Shown in pieces: positions 6,884-13,401 of a DNA stretch of 16,057 bases. The notes beneath the pieces are model-generated. The model did no database searches and had not been told where the DNA came from. It worked only from the letters and a program-made list of their open reading frames with translations. Source of the DNA: Methanosphaera sp. SHI613 (lineage in GTDB: Archaea > Methanobacteriota > Methanobacteria > Methanobacteriales > Methanobacteriaceae); the NCBI GenBank assembly GCA_003266145.1, contig MVJJ01000122.1:1-16057 (forward strand). The letters are read 5' to 3'. The translations under genes and the position numbers were made by a program. Within the stretch, counting starts at the first letter, position 1. Every line of letters starts with the position of its first letter.

Positions 6884-7846
6884 GTGTCTAATAAAAAGAA
6901 AAATGCAGTTGATGATTCCGTAGTTCAGGATCCTCTTGATGAATTGAACGAGTTGGAAGATAAAACGGTCACTATTGAACGTGAAAATGACGTCTTCGAG
7001 GAATTGGAAATACGGGATGCCGAATCAATACCTGAATATAATCCTAAATCCGGTAAGTTTATTAAGACGGATGAGGGATTGGAGAAGTTCATTAATGAAG
7101 AATCATCCGATGATGTGGATGAGGATTCCAATGATGATAGTCAGGATGCCGGAAAGATTATGGATGTCATTGATGAGGTTGATGTTAACAATCCGGATAA
7201 TTTTGATAAATTGGATACTAAAAGGGTCGATCAGGAAGTACATAAATCGGTTGAAGAATCCGATAAGATTGCCGAAAAATCTGAAGGCTTGTCTAAGCTA
7301 ACAGAAAGCCATCTTAAAAGTGAATCTAAAACAGGTGAACAACCTATTGAAAAAACAGAAAAGGGTTCTGTTAATTCTTCGGATGAACTGGTCATTACAA
7401 AGGATACTAAGAAAGCCCCTAGCATAAGGGTTAAACCTAAATTGTCTCATAAGAATAAGAAATCTGATACCAAAGTCGTTGACAATGTCAAGGTTGATGA
7501 AGATGGTGTACCTCTATTGAATCAATTTGATACTGATAAGATAAAGAGCACTTCATTTTATCATAAGTTCAACTTAAACAAAAGAAACTTGACTCAAATA
7601 GCATTAATATTGATCGGTTTTTTAATAATTATATATGGTATCGTGGAAGCATTTCATGAAGTTGCAAAAATATCCGACAGCGTAATGTATGGGGAACATG
7701 CTTCATTGTCAGTTGGAATAATTTTCATGGGTATACTCATAATAGTGCTGGCATTTTACAAGGAAATTATTAATTTATTTGGATTAGGCAACATGTACAA
7801 CACTAATGAATCAGTGAAGAATGATAAAAAAGATAAAAAAGAATAA
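6884..7846 (+). CDS. Acidic, mostly disordered protein with two C-terminal membrane segments
   Basis: I do not recognise this protein as a characterised family. About 230 residues of hydrophilic, Asp/Glu/Ser/Lys-rich sequence with almost no aromatic residues (probably disordered) are followed by a short structured-looking patch (GVPLLNQFDTDKIKSTSFYHKFNLNKRN). Two membrane helices then follow (about 236-257, LTQIALILIGFLIIIYGIVE; and 274-292, LSVGIIFMGILIIVLAFY) and a Lys-rich tail. There is no signal peptide, so by the positive-inside rule the long N-terminus and tail are probably cytoplasmic. The frame opens at an ATG (6869), but only the GTG at 6884 has an SD-like GTGAT (6875-6879) in front, so I start there (320 aa). 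It lies between tfs and pcna. I recall an unknown gene at the same place in Methanothermobacter but cannot verify homology. It may anchor or tether something at the membrane. Confidence 0.75.
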   Translation: MSNKKKNAVDDSVVQDPLDELNELEDKTVTIERENDVFEELEIRDAESIPEYNPKSGKFIKTDEGLEKFINEESSDDVDEDSNDDSQDAGKIMDVIDEVDVNNPDNFDKLDTKRVDQEVHKSVEESDKIAEKSEGLSKLTESHLKSESKTGEQPIEKTEKGSVNSSDELVITKDTKKAPSIRVKPKLSHKNKKSDTKVVDNVKVDEDGVPLLNQFDTDKIKSTSFYHKFNLNKRNLTQIALILIGFLIIIYGIVEAFHEVAKISDSVMYGEHASLSVGIIFMGILIIVLAFYKEIINLFGLGNMYNTNESVKNDKKDKKE

Positions 7847-7851
7847 ACAAA

Positions 7852-7889
7852 ACAATACTTATTGTATAGGACTATGATAATCTTTTTTT
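7852..7889 (+). terminator. Small hairpin and T7 after the acidic membrane protein gene
   Basis: ACAAT (7852-7856) and ATTGT (7861-7865) form a short stem over a four-base loop, six bases after the stop. A T7 run follows at 7883-7889. The T tract is the better evidence. Confidence 0.4.
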
Positions 7890-8001
7890 ATCAATCTTTC
7901 CCATTATAATTCAATATACCCCCCAACAACATCATTTGATGAACTTTTTTTATATCATTTATCAACGAATCATTAACTATATTATTTATTATTGTCAAAA
8001 A

Positions 8002-8040
8002 TTTAATTATACTGAAAACATTTTTTCAAAAATTTATATT
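8002..8040 (+). promoter_or_regulatory. Promoter region of pcna with two TATA candidates
   Basis: TTTAATTATA at 8002-8011 predicts a start near 8033, which leaves the AAGGAGAG ribosome binding site (8042-8049) inside the transcript. The better-looking BRE/TATA match, CAAAAATTTATATT at 8027-8040, would place the start near 8063, inside the gene. The upstream element is therefore the more workable promoter, or the SD is not used. Confidence 0.35.
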
Positions 8041-8058
8041 TAAGGAGAGTATTACATC

Positions 8059-8790
8059 GTGTTTAAACTAGTATTAAGTGATCCAAGTATTTTTAAAACA
8101 AGTTTTGATGCAATATCATCAATAGTTGACGAAGTACAGATAGAAGTAGACTCAGATGGTCTAAGACTAAATGCAATAGACAGAAGTCACATAACATATG
8201 TTCACCTGGAACTAAAGGAAAGCCTATTTGACATATATGAATGTGACAAACCAATAAAATTAAACCTAGATACAGAAGAATTAATGAAAGTACTCAAAAG
8301 ATCAAAATCTGATGATGTAATGGAATTAACAGTTGATGCTGGAAGTTTAGTAATAACCTTTGAAGGTGCAGTTAAAAAGACATTCAAAGTTAAACTCATA
8401 GATTTAGAATATGATGCACCAACACCACCTCAAATAGAATATCCTGTAGAAATATCCATGCCTATATCCACACTTAAGGAAACAATTCAGGATATAGAAA
8501 TAGTAGCCGATCGTGTAGCATTTTCAGTAGACCCTGATAATTTAACATTAACTGCCGTAGGAGACTTTGCTGACGCTGAAGTGGAATATCTCCATGGTGA
8601 ACAAGTAGAAGAAAATGTACGTTCAATATTTGCTATCGAAAACATTAAGGAAATGTTAAAAGCAGAAAAATTCGCTGACAGTACATACATTTCATTAGGT
8701 AATGACATGCCACTGACATTATCATTAAAACTACTGAATGATGAAGGAGAATTAACCTTCCTATTAGCACCTAGAATAGAAGAAGAATAG
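8059..8790 (+). CDS. pcn: DNA polymerase sliding clamp PCNA
   Basis: PCNA is the ring-shaped clamp that holds DNA polymerases, ligase, FEN1, RNase HII and repair nucleases on DNA. The protein has 243 residues, the usual archaeal length, and begins with the family start MFKLVLSDPSIFKTSFDAISSIVDEV (shown here only as its elements MFKLVLSDPS and ISSIVDEV). Other marks are LRLNAIDRSHI (about 36-46), the LIDLEYDAP interdomain connector (about 113-121), and the C-terminal LLAPRIEEE, which lines the groove for PIP-box partners. Translation starts at a GTG with AAGGAGAG 8042-8049 about ten bases upstream. Only one copy is in the window, consistent with a homotrimer. It is followed by a GINS gene, a replication pair. 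Its own T-tract terminator suggests gins may be transcribed separately. Identification is secure. Confidence 0.97.
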   Translation: MFKLVLSDPSIFKTSFDAISSIVDEVQIEVDSDGLRLNAIDRSHITYVHLELKESLFDIYECDKPIKLNLDTEELMKVLKRSKSDDVMELTVDAGSLVITFEGAVKKTFKVKLIDLEYDAPTPPQIEYPVEISMPISTLKETIQDIEIVADRVAFSVDPDNLTLTAVGDFADAEVEYLHGEQVEENVRSIFAIENIKEMLKAEKFADSTYISLGNDMPLTLSLKLLNDEGELTFLLAPRIEEE

Positions 8791-8804
8791 ATAAACAATA
8801 AAAT

Positions 8805-8829
8805 AGAGATATCATACTCTCTTTTTTTT
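8805..8829 (+). terminator. Short hairpin and T8 after pcna
   Basis: AGAGA (8805-8809) and TCTCT (8818-8822) flank an eight-base loop, and the T run continues to 8829. The stem is five bases only; the T8 tract is the stronger signal for archaeal termination. Confidence 0.5.
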
Positions 8830-8861
8830 AATTTTTTATAAATATACAAGGGGTATTTTAG

Positions 8862-10001
8862 TTGGATACTTTTTTTCAAACATTAAGAGATATACAGAAA
8901 AAGGAAAGAGCAACTGGGACATTATCTGAAGTTGATGAAGGATTTTATGGTGATGCCTCCAAATATCTTCAAAAGTTATTAAAGATAGTTAACGATAATC
9001 CTCTTTCTTTGGAAGCTTATCAATTAAGGGATGCACAGAGAATAACAAGTGAAATCTGTGAAAGAAGAGAAGTAAAAATCATAACCTCTGCAATTACCAA
9101 TGTTCAACGATCTCACAACCTATTCAAAGGTCTTGATAAGGATTCTCAGTTATATGAGGAAATACCCTATAACACCACTCCAGAAGAGGAACAATTATAT
9201 CGTGAGGTTGTAGATAAATTAATCTCTTATCGTGAAGGTCTCATAACCAACATCACCCCACAAAAGAAACAGGGCAATAAAATAGGATTCAAGCCTCCAA
9301 AATCCGATAATGAAGATGTAATTGGGGACAATCTGAATGAAATTCCACGTGATGTGCCGGATTCTGCAGATAATCTGATGGACATGGCAGATATAAGTGC
9401 TGATGATTCCATAGCCGAGGATATTCAAGTCAAGAACAAACCTAAAAAACTCGATGCAAACCAGGTGGCCATGATGTTTGGCCAAGCGCCGGATGACGTA
9501 TTGTTGGATGAACAGAACAATCCTGTAAAACAGAAGACAACCGGCAGTATGACTGCACCATTTGAGGGACCGAAGGTACCTGAATATGACACGGTAGCAC
9601 TTCAAAACGATGATACTAAGAAGAATGATGCTTCTGAAAATGAAAATATTAGCGGTGATTCTTCAAATGATATGGTCGATAACTTCATAGACAAAAACTC
9701 CGGATCAAATGAAAACATCACCTCTGGGGATGATAATGAGGAGTCCATAACAAAAGAAGCTGCTGTTGATGAAAATGTCGATTCATCCCAGGAAAATCAA
9801 CAGGCTGAAGAGGATAACTCCATTGTTGAGGATTCATTGGATAGTGAGGAATTGGTTGAGTTTTTAGCGGTATTGCCTACAGATATTTTAGATGAAGATG
9901 AAAAGACATATGGTCCTTTTGACGTGAATGATGTGGCGTTATTGCCTAAGTCCATTGTAAGAATATTAAAAAATAATAATGTTGTAAATATCATCAAATA
10001 A
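8862..10001 (+). CDS. gins51: GINS complex subunit (Gins51-type) with a long acidic linker
   Basis: GINS joins MCM helicase and GAN/RecJ-like protein in the archaeal CMG-like replicative helicase. Residues 1-130 form the helical A domain (TLRDIQKKERATGTLSEVDEGFY... gives the family start; later ITSEICERREVKIITSAI is the central helix). Residues 331-379 form the small beta-rich B domain (AVLPTDILDEDEKTYGPFDVNDVALLP; key KTYGPF and D-VALLP). The A-then-B order identifies the Gins51 (Sld5/Psf1-like) type. Between them lies a linker of about 200 residues rich in Asp, Glu, Asn and Ser, far longer than the short linker usual in archaeal Gins51 (typically under 200 residues in total). The start is a TTG with AAGGGG seven to eight bases before it. 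It follows pcna, with a T tract between them. The A and B domains make the assignment firm although the N-terminal part alone would be obscure. Confidence 0.88.
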   Translation: MDTFFQTLRDIQKKERATGTLSEVDEGFYGDASKYLQKLLKIVNDNPLSLEAYQLRDAQRITSEICERREVKIITSAITNVQRSHNLFKGLDKDSQLYEEIPYNTTPEEEQLYREVVDKLISYREGLITNITPQKKQGNKIGFKPPKSDNEDVIGDNLNEIPRDVPDSADNLMDMADISADDSIAEDIQVKNKPKKLDANQVAMMFGQAPDDVLLDEQNNPVKQKTTGSMTAPFEGPKVPEYDTVALQNDDTKKNDASENENISGDSSNDMVDNFIDKNSGSNENITSGDDNEESITKEAAVDENVDSSQENQQAEEDNSIVEDSLDSEELVEFLAVLPTDILDEDEKTYGPFDVNDVALLPKSIVRILKNNNVVNIIK

Positions 10002-10300
10002 TTCTTTTTTTCTTTTAAGATTTGTTTTAATCTTTTCTTTAAAATTTCATCAAAATCATGTTTTTCCATCAAGAAATTGAAAAGTTTCGTTGAATGAATG
10101 GCATATTATTATTAGAGATGGATTTGTTTTTGGATGCAGATATGCTATTTGTTTCTATGATAATTTTAACACTATTTTTATATTCAAATTTAAAATCAAT
10201 CCATATTTATTGTGTAATGTTGAATCAAATCAATAATCTATTTTATTATAATTAAAACTATTAAAACAAGCTAAAGATATGATATACAACCATTTTTTTT

Positions 10301-10313
10301 CAAAAATTTATAT
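10301..10313 (+). promoter_or_regulatory. Orphan BRE/TATA promoter-like element
   Basis: CAAAAATTTATAT combines a BRE-like A-rich stretch with a TATA box and is preceded by T8. It predicts a transcript start near 10335-10340, some 450 bases ahead of rpl44e, with no gene between. It may drive a non-coding RNA or a long 5' leader. Confidence 0.4.
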
Positions 10314-10722
10314 GCAATTTTGGACTATCTTTTTGTTTAATTTCTTGGTGCAGTAACTTTCTTGTCCATATTCATCTTTAACCTTATTCCATAACTATAA
10401 ATATAGTAGTTATCATAATATAATATAGATAAATTATTGATTGTTCTAACTTTATAGAATAATTAGGATTTAGTTATAAATATTATATACATTGGAGAAA
10501 AACTGGTTGTAATATGGTTATAAACGATTTTAATAGGATATATTACATTACTTTTTAAAACTAGTTTTATTATTAATCATAGGATTAAAAGACAGAATAT
10601 TAATTTATTGTATATAATTAAAATTTAAATAAATAATTCCAAGGATTTAAAACGGAATTTTTTAGCAATATCTAATTATGGATATTTATTATTTGAAGTA
10701 AGACTTTTTGTTATTACTTTAA

Positions 10723-10732
10723 CAAAATATAT
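10723..10732 (+). promoter_or_regulatory. Candidate TATA box for rpl44e
   Basis: AAATATATTA preceded by TTAACA predicts a start near 10754, giving a leader of about 40 bases with the GAGGTGAAT ribosome binding site. It is a better distance for rpl44e than the element at 10301. Confidence 0.4.
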
Positions 10733-10793
10733 TAGAAGAATTATTTATTCAACGGATAATTTTTTAGTTATAGATAAAAATGAGGTGAATTAG

Positions 10794-11075
10794 GTGAAAA
10801 TACCAAAAGAAAGAAGGACTTACTGTCCAAAATGTAAAAGACATACAGTACACGAAGTACAAACAGCTAAAAGAAGAAAAGCAAGCGAATTAAAATGGGG
10901 TCAACGTCAGTTCAGACGTGTAACTGCTGGTTACAGAGGTTATCCAAGGCCATTACCATCAGGAAGTAAGCCTGTTAAAAAATTAGATTTAAGATACAAA
11001 TGTAAAGAATGTGGAAAAGCTCACATCAAAGGTTCAGGATTCCGTGCAGGAAAAGTTGAATTTGTATCAGAATAG
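10794..11075 (+). CDS. rpl44e: Ribosomal protein L44e
   Basis: L44e is a zinc-binding protein of the large ribosomal subunit near the E site, found in archaea and eukaryotes only. The 93 residues have the full family pattern: MKIPKERRTYCPKCKRHT at the start, a strongly basic middle (KRRKASELKWGQRQFRR), and RYKCKECGKAHIKG near the end. The four zinc ligands are C11, C14, C70 and C73. Translation starts at a GTG; GAGGTG (10783-10788) lies five bases before it, making this start clear. It leads the rpl44e-rps27e-aif2a series, a conserved archaeal arrangement. It is separated from rps27e by 101 bases that hold a hairpin and a T9 tract, so part of the transcription may stop there. Identification is secure. 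Confidence 0.97.
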   Translation: MKIPKERRTYCPKCKRHTVHEVQTAKRRKASELKWGQRQFRRVTAGYRGYPRPLPSGSKPVKKLDLRYKCKECGKAHIKGSGFRAGKVEFVSE

Positions 11076-11093
11076 ATATCAACCAATAATGTT

Positions 11094-11137
11094 ATAATGC
11101 CGTTGTCAAACAGAGGATTATAGCATTATTTTTTTTT
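11094..11137 (+). terminator. Hairpin and T9 tract between rpl44e and rps27e
   Basis: ATAATGC (11094-11100) pairs with GCATTAT (11123-11129) around a 22-base loop, directly followed by a run of nine T (11129-11137). It stands inside a ribosomal protein operon, so it may be a partial terminator or attenuator that lowers expression of the downstream genes. A TATA-like ATTATATAAT just after it (11144-11153) could start a new transcript, but would leave the SD of rps27e at the very edge. Confidence 0.5.
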
Positions 11138-11176
11138 AAAGGATTATATAATCTAAAAAATAAGGAGGAGCTATTA

Positions 11177-11356
11177 ATGTCCAAACAAGAAAGTAATTTT
11201 TTAAAAGTTAAATGTGGAGATTGTGAAAACCATCAAATTATATTCGACCACGCTGCAAGTACAGTAAAATGTGTCATCTGTGGTAAAACATTAGTTGAAC
11301 CAAAAGGTGGACGTTCCAAAATTTATGCTCAAATCGTAGAAGTTTTAGAACACTAA
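11177..11356 (+). CDS. rps27e: Ribosomal protein S27e
   Basis: S27e is a small zinc-ribbon protein of the archaeal and eukaryotic 30S/40S ribosomal subunit. The 59-residue protein begins MSKQESNFLKVKCGDC and shows the family core: C13 and C16, then the QIIFDHAASTVKC segment, then C32 and C35 (CVIC), and ends with GGRSKIYAQIVEVLEH, typical of the archaeal form. The ribosome binding site AAGGAGGAG (11162-11170) lies six bases before the ATG and is among the strongest in the window. It lies between rpl44e and aif2a, with only 37 bases to the latter, so it is co-transcribed with aif2a. It is a short gene but beyond doubt. Confidence 0.95.
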   Translation: MSKQESNFLKVKCGDCENHQIIFDHAASTVKCVICGKTLVEPKGGRSKIYAQIVEVLEH

Positions 11357-11393
11357 TCAATATAATAAACGGATTGCTAAATCAGGTGGTATT

Positions 11394-12179
11394 ATGGTAC
11401 GTGTAAATAAGGAATGGCCTGAAGAAGGTGATCTAATTGTTGGAACAGTCCATAAGGTATTAGGTTATGGAGCATTTGCTAAACTGGAGGAATATGAAGG
11501 CAAGGAAGCATTTATTCATATTTCCGAGGTATCTTCCGGATGGGTTAAAAATATCCGTGACTACGTTCGTGAAAATCAAAAGATTGTGGCACGTGTATTA
11601 AGAGTAAACCCAAAGAAAGGTCATGTTGATGCATCTTTAAAACGTATTCGTGAAGATCAAAGAACACGTAGAATTCAACAGTGGAAAATAGAACAAAAAG
11701 CCGAAAAACTATTAGAGATATCTGCTAAGGAATTGAACAAATCCCTGGATGAAGCATATGATGAGGTAGGTTATCTAATAATGGATGAATTTGGAGACTT
11801 ATATGAAGGATTCGAATTGGCATCCGATGATGGCGAAAGTGTACTTCTGGATATTGACATTGATGAACAGTGGGCTAAAGTCATAACTGAAGTGGCTAAG
11901 AAAAATATTTCAACCCCAGAAGTTCAAATTACAGGTTATGTCGATATCACTTCCTATAAATCAGATGGTGTTGAAGTAATCAGAGAAGCACTTCAATCTA
12001 TTGAAAACGATAATGTTGAAGTTCAGTGTGTTGGAGCTCCTAAATACAGGATTATGGTCACAGCACAAGATTACCCTACAGCTGAAAAAATATTAAGAGA
12101 ATCAGCTGATAACTGTATAGAGATTGTTGAAAACAATGATGGAGAAGGTAGTTTCCATCGTGAATTAGAGGATAATTAA
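11394..12179 (+). CDS. aif2a: Translation initiation factor 2 subunit alpha (aIF2-alpha)
   Basis: The alpha subunit of aIF2 works with the gamma subunit to bring initiator Met-tRNA to the ribosome, and is also reported to protect mRNA 5' ends in archaea. The 261 residues show the three usual domains. The S1 domain (about 8-85) has GDLIVGTVHKVLGYGAFAKL, EAFIHISEVSSGWVKNI and the strand GHVDASLKRI. A helical domain follows (about 90-170, starting DQRTRRIQQWKIEQKAE), and then an alpha/beta domain (about 175-250, ending CVGAPKYRIMVTAQDYPTAE). AGGTGG (11384-11389) lies four bases before the ATG. It directly follows rps27e. In related genomes I recall nop10 coming next; here an unrelated hydrolase lies between. 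A nine-base hairpin spans the stop codon and T tracts follow. Identification is secure. Confidence 0.96.
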   Translation: MVRVNKEWPEEGDLIVGTVHKVLGYGAFAKLEEYEGKEAFIHISEVSSGWVKNIRDYVRENQKIVARVLRVNPKKGHVDASLKRIREDQRTRRIQQWKIEQKAEKLLEISAKELNKSLDEAYDEVGYLIMDEFGDLYEGFELASDDGESVLLDIDIDEQWAKVITEVAKKNISTPEVQITGYVDITSYKSDGVEVIREALQSIENDNVEVQCVGAPKYRIMVTAQDYPTAEKILRESADNCIEIVENNDGEGSFHRELEDN

Positions 12180-12227
12180 GTTATCTTCTCTCTTTTTAAA
12201 CTATTTTTTTTTTAAACTATTTTTTTT
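12167..12227 (+). terminator. Hairpin over the aif2a stop, with three T tracts
   Basis: AGAGGATAA (12167-12175) pairs with TTATCTTCT (12181-12189) with one G-T wobble and a five-base loop that holds the TAA stop. T5 (12193-12197), T10 (12204-12213) and T8 (12220-12227) follow, the last two within a short tandem repeat of TTTAAACTATTTTTTT. It is a strong candidate terminator separating aif2a from the hydrolase. Confidence 0.6.
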
Positions 12228-12251
12228 AATGAATAATTGGATTTGATTATT

Positions 12252-13232
12252 ATGGATATTGAATCAATTGAAGCTAAACATTACACATTAGATGAATTTG
12301 AATTTCTCTCTGGTAAAAAACTTGAATCACAGAATGTTGAATATCTGACACTCGGAACCCCCACATATGATGAGGAGGGTCATATTACAAATGCAGTCAT
12401 ATACTTCCACGGCACTAGCGGCAACTGTCATTCAATAAAAAGAATCAGTAGTCTTATAGGTAAAGACATGCCCTTCGATACGGACAAGCTCTTTTTCGTA
12501 TCACTATCCACACTGGGAACCAGCGGCAGCAGTAGTCCCAGCGTATCAGGCCTAAAGGGTGATTATCCGGAATACGGCATACTGGATATGGTTAACTTTA
12601 ACCGAAAGTTTCTCGAGGAAGCATTGAATATCGTACATCCAAGGGGATTAATCGGAAATTCCATGGGTGGATTTGAAGCCATCTGTTGGGCGTCCGTATA
12701 CCCTGACACTATCGATTTTTTAATATCCCTTGTCAGTAGTTATAAGGTGGGTGGACAGAATTACATATTGGCCAAGGTTATGAACGACATCATCGAATCG
12801 GATCCTGACTTTAACAACAGAAATGTCAAATCTGATATGAAAAGGTCACTCATGCTGTCCAGTAAGGCAATGTATTCATTTGGATTGTCACGACAATTCT
12901 ACATGGACCAGCCGATAGAGGAAATCAACAAGTACATGGATGAATTTGCACTGGAGGATTCAGAGGAAGACGTGCTGGATGCATATTACCGTAATATAGC
13001 AACGCTTAACTATGATTTGACCTCAATAGTCGGCAATGTCACAGCCGATACGTTGATTATAGCAATCTATGAAGATCAATATTTCCCACCTGAACTTGAT
13101 GCCATACCTATGCATGCTCTTATAGAAAATTCCAAGCTCGTATGTTTCAATTCATACCTTGGTCATGTAGGTTCATCCCAGTTATATAAAATAACTGATG
13201 AAGTTGAAAGCTTCATGGCCAGTCATAAATGA
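12252..13232 (+). CDS. Alpha/beta hydrolase related to homoserine O-acetyltransferase (MetX-like)
   Basis: The protein (326 aa) has the alpha/beta hydrolase fold of the homoserine acetyltransferase group. The nucleophile elbow GNSMGG places Ser137. The acid is probably D275 in YEDQYFPPELD, matching the D-x-x-FPP motif of MetX proteins, and the base is H305 in YLGHVGS. An oxyanion-type YFHGTSGN lies near 52-59. The triad is complete, so the enzyme should be active; whether it acylates, hydrolyses or transfers is unknown, and the loop between the elbow and the acid differs from true MetX as I know it. A TTG at 12237 could extend the frame by five residues. The ATG at 12252 has the SD-like GGATTTGAT just before it, so I start there. 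It lies between aif2a and nop10, apparently with its own transcript. It is richer in G+C than its neighbours. Confidence 0.82.
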   Translation: MDIESIEAKHYTLDEFEFLSGKKLESQNVEYLTLGTPTYDEEGHITNAVIYFHGTSGNCHSIKRISSLIGKDMPFDTDKLFFVSLSTLGTSGSSSPSVSGLKGDYPEYGILDMVNFNRKFLEEALNIVHPRGLIGNSMGGFEAICWASVYPDTIDFLISLVSSYKVGGQNYILAKVMNDIIESDPDFNNRNVKSDMKRSLMLSSKAMYSFGLSRQFYMDQPIEEINKYMDEFALEDSEEDVLDAYYRNIATLNYDLTSIVGNVTADTLIIAIYEDQYFPPELDAIPMHALIENSKLVCFNSYLGHVGSSQLYKITDEVESFMASHK

Positions 13233-13369
13233 TTGGTCTATTCATCACATCTAGACATATATTTCAAGTGTAAAATTTGGATGCCTGGCTATAAACAACA
13301 TCATAGTTTATATCTTAACAAGTCCTATGTGATATGATATAATTTCAATATAAAACAATTCATATGATA

Positions 13370-13378
13370 GTTATAAGT
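13370..13378 (+). promoter_or_regulatory. Candidate TATA box for nop10
   Basis: AGTTATAAG predicts a transcript start around 13400-13402, exactly at the nop10 ATG, implying a leaderless mRNA. A second ATTATAAAA (13380-13388) would start inside the gene. The absence of an SD at nop10 agrees. Confidence 0.4.
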
Positions 13379-13401
13379 AATTATAAAAGCAATATAATAA
13401 T

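Larger units (their letters stand above)
10002..10793. other. 792-base AT-rich spacer between gins51 and rpl44e
   Basis: I see no convincing gene here. It contains a hairpin with T tracts just after gins51 (AAGATT 10017-10022 with AATCTT 10029-10034; T7 at 10004-10010) and a 53-codon hydrophobic frame at 10094-10255 without a ribosome binding site. A strong BRE/TATA match, CAAAAATTTATAT, at 10301-10313 shares 19 exact bases with the pcna upstream region. A less A-rich patch lies at 10340-10390, and an AT-rich hairpin at 10391-10413. A TATA-like AAATATATTA (10723-10732) fits the rpl44e start. It could encode a non-coding RNA or a long leader; none can be identified by reading. Confidence 0.5.

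Noticed and set aside
6975..7301. 108-codon plus-strand frame rich in Met and Arg inside the acidic protein gene
   Set aside because: It is a +1 shadow of Asp/Glu-rich GAT/GAA codons; no SD.
8487..8879. 130-codon minus-strand frame over pcna
   Set aside because: Antisense of the clearly coding pcna; Ser-rich composition typical of a shadow frame.
9219..9605. 128-codon minus-strand frame over gins51
   Set aside because: Antisense shadow of the acidic linker; Cys/His/Ile-rich sequence with no family likeness.
9797..10072. Minus-strand frame of 91 codons (MMEKHDFDEILKK...) at the end of gins51
   Set aside because: Two thirds of it is antisense to the conserved GINS B domain, and the rest mirrors T-rich spacer, which reads as Lys-rich protein.
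10094..10255. 53-codon frame (MNGILLLEMD...) with a hydrophobic stretch
   Set aside because: No ribosome binding site, no clear promoter at the right distance, and T-rich spacer DNA naturally gives hydrophobic frames of this size.
10391..10413. AT-rich hairpin (ATAACTA ... TAGTTAT) considered as a structured RNA
   Set aside because: Almost entirely A/T pairs; such stems arise easily by chance at this composition.
10002..10793. tRNA, snoRNA-like C/D guide or CRISPR repeat in the long spacer
   Set aside because: No tRNA-like GC-rich arms, no paired C and D boxes, no regularly spaced repeats were seen.
12193..12227. Tandem TTTAAACTATTTTTTT units considered as a repeat or origin element
   Set aside because: Two units only, within T tracts after a stop; best explained as terminator sequence.
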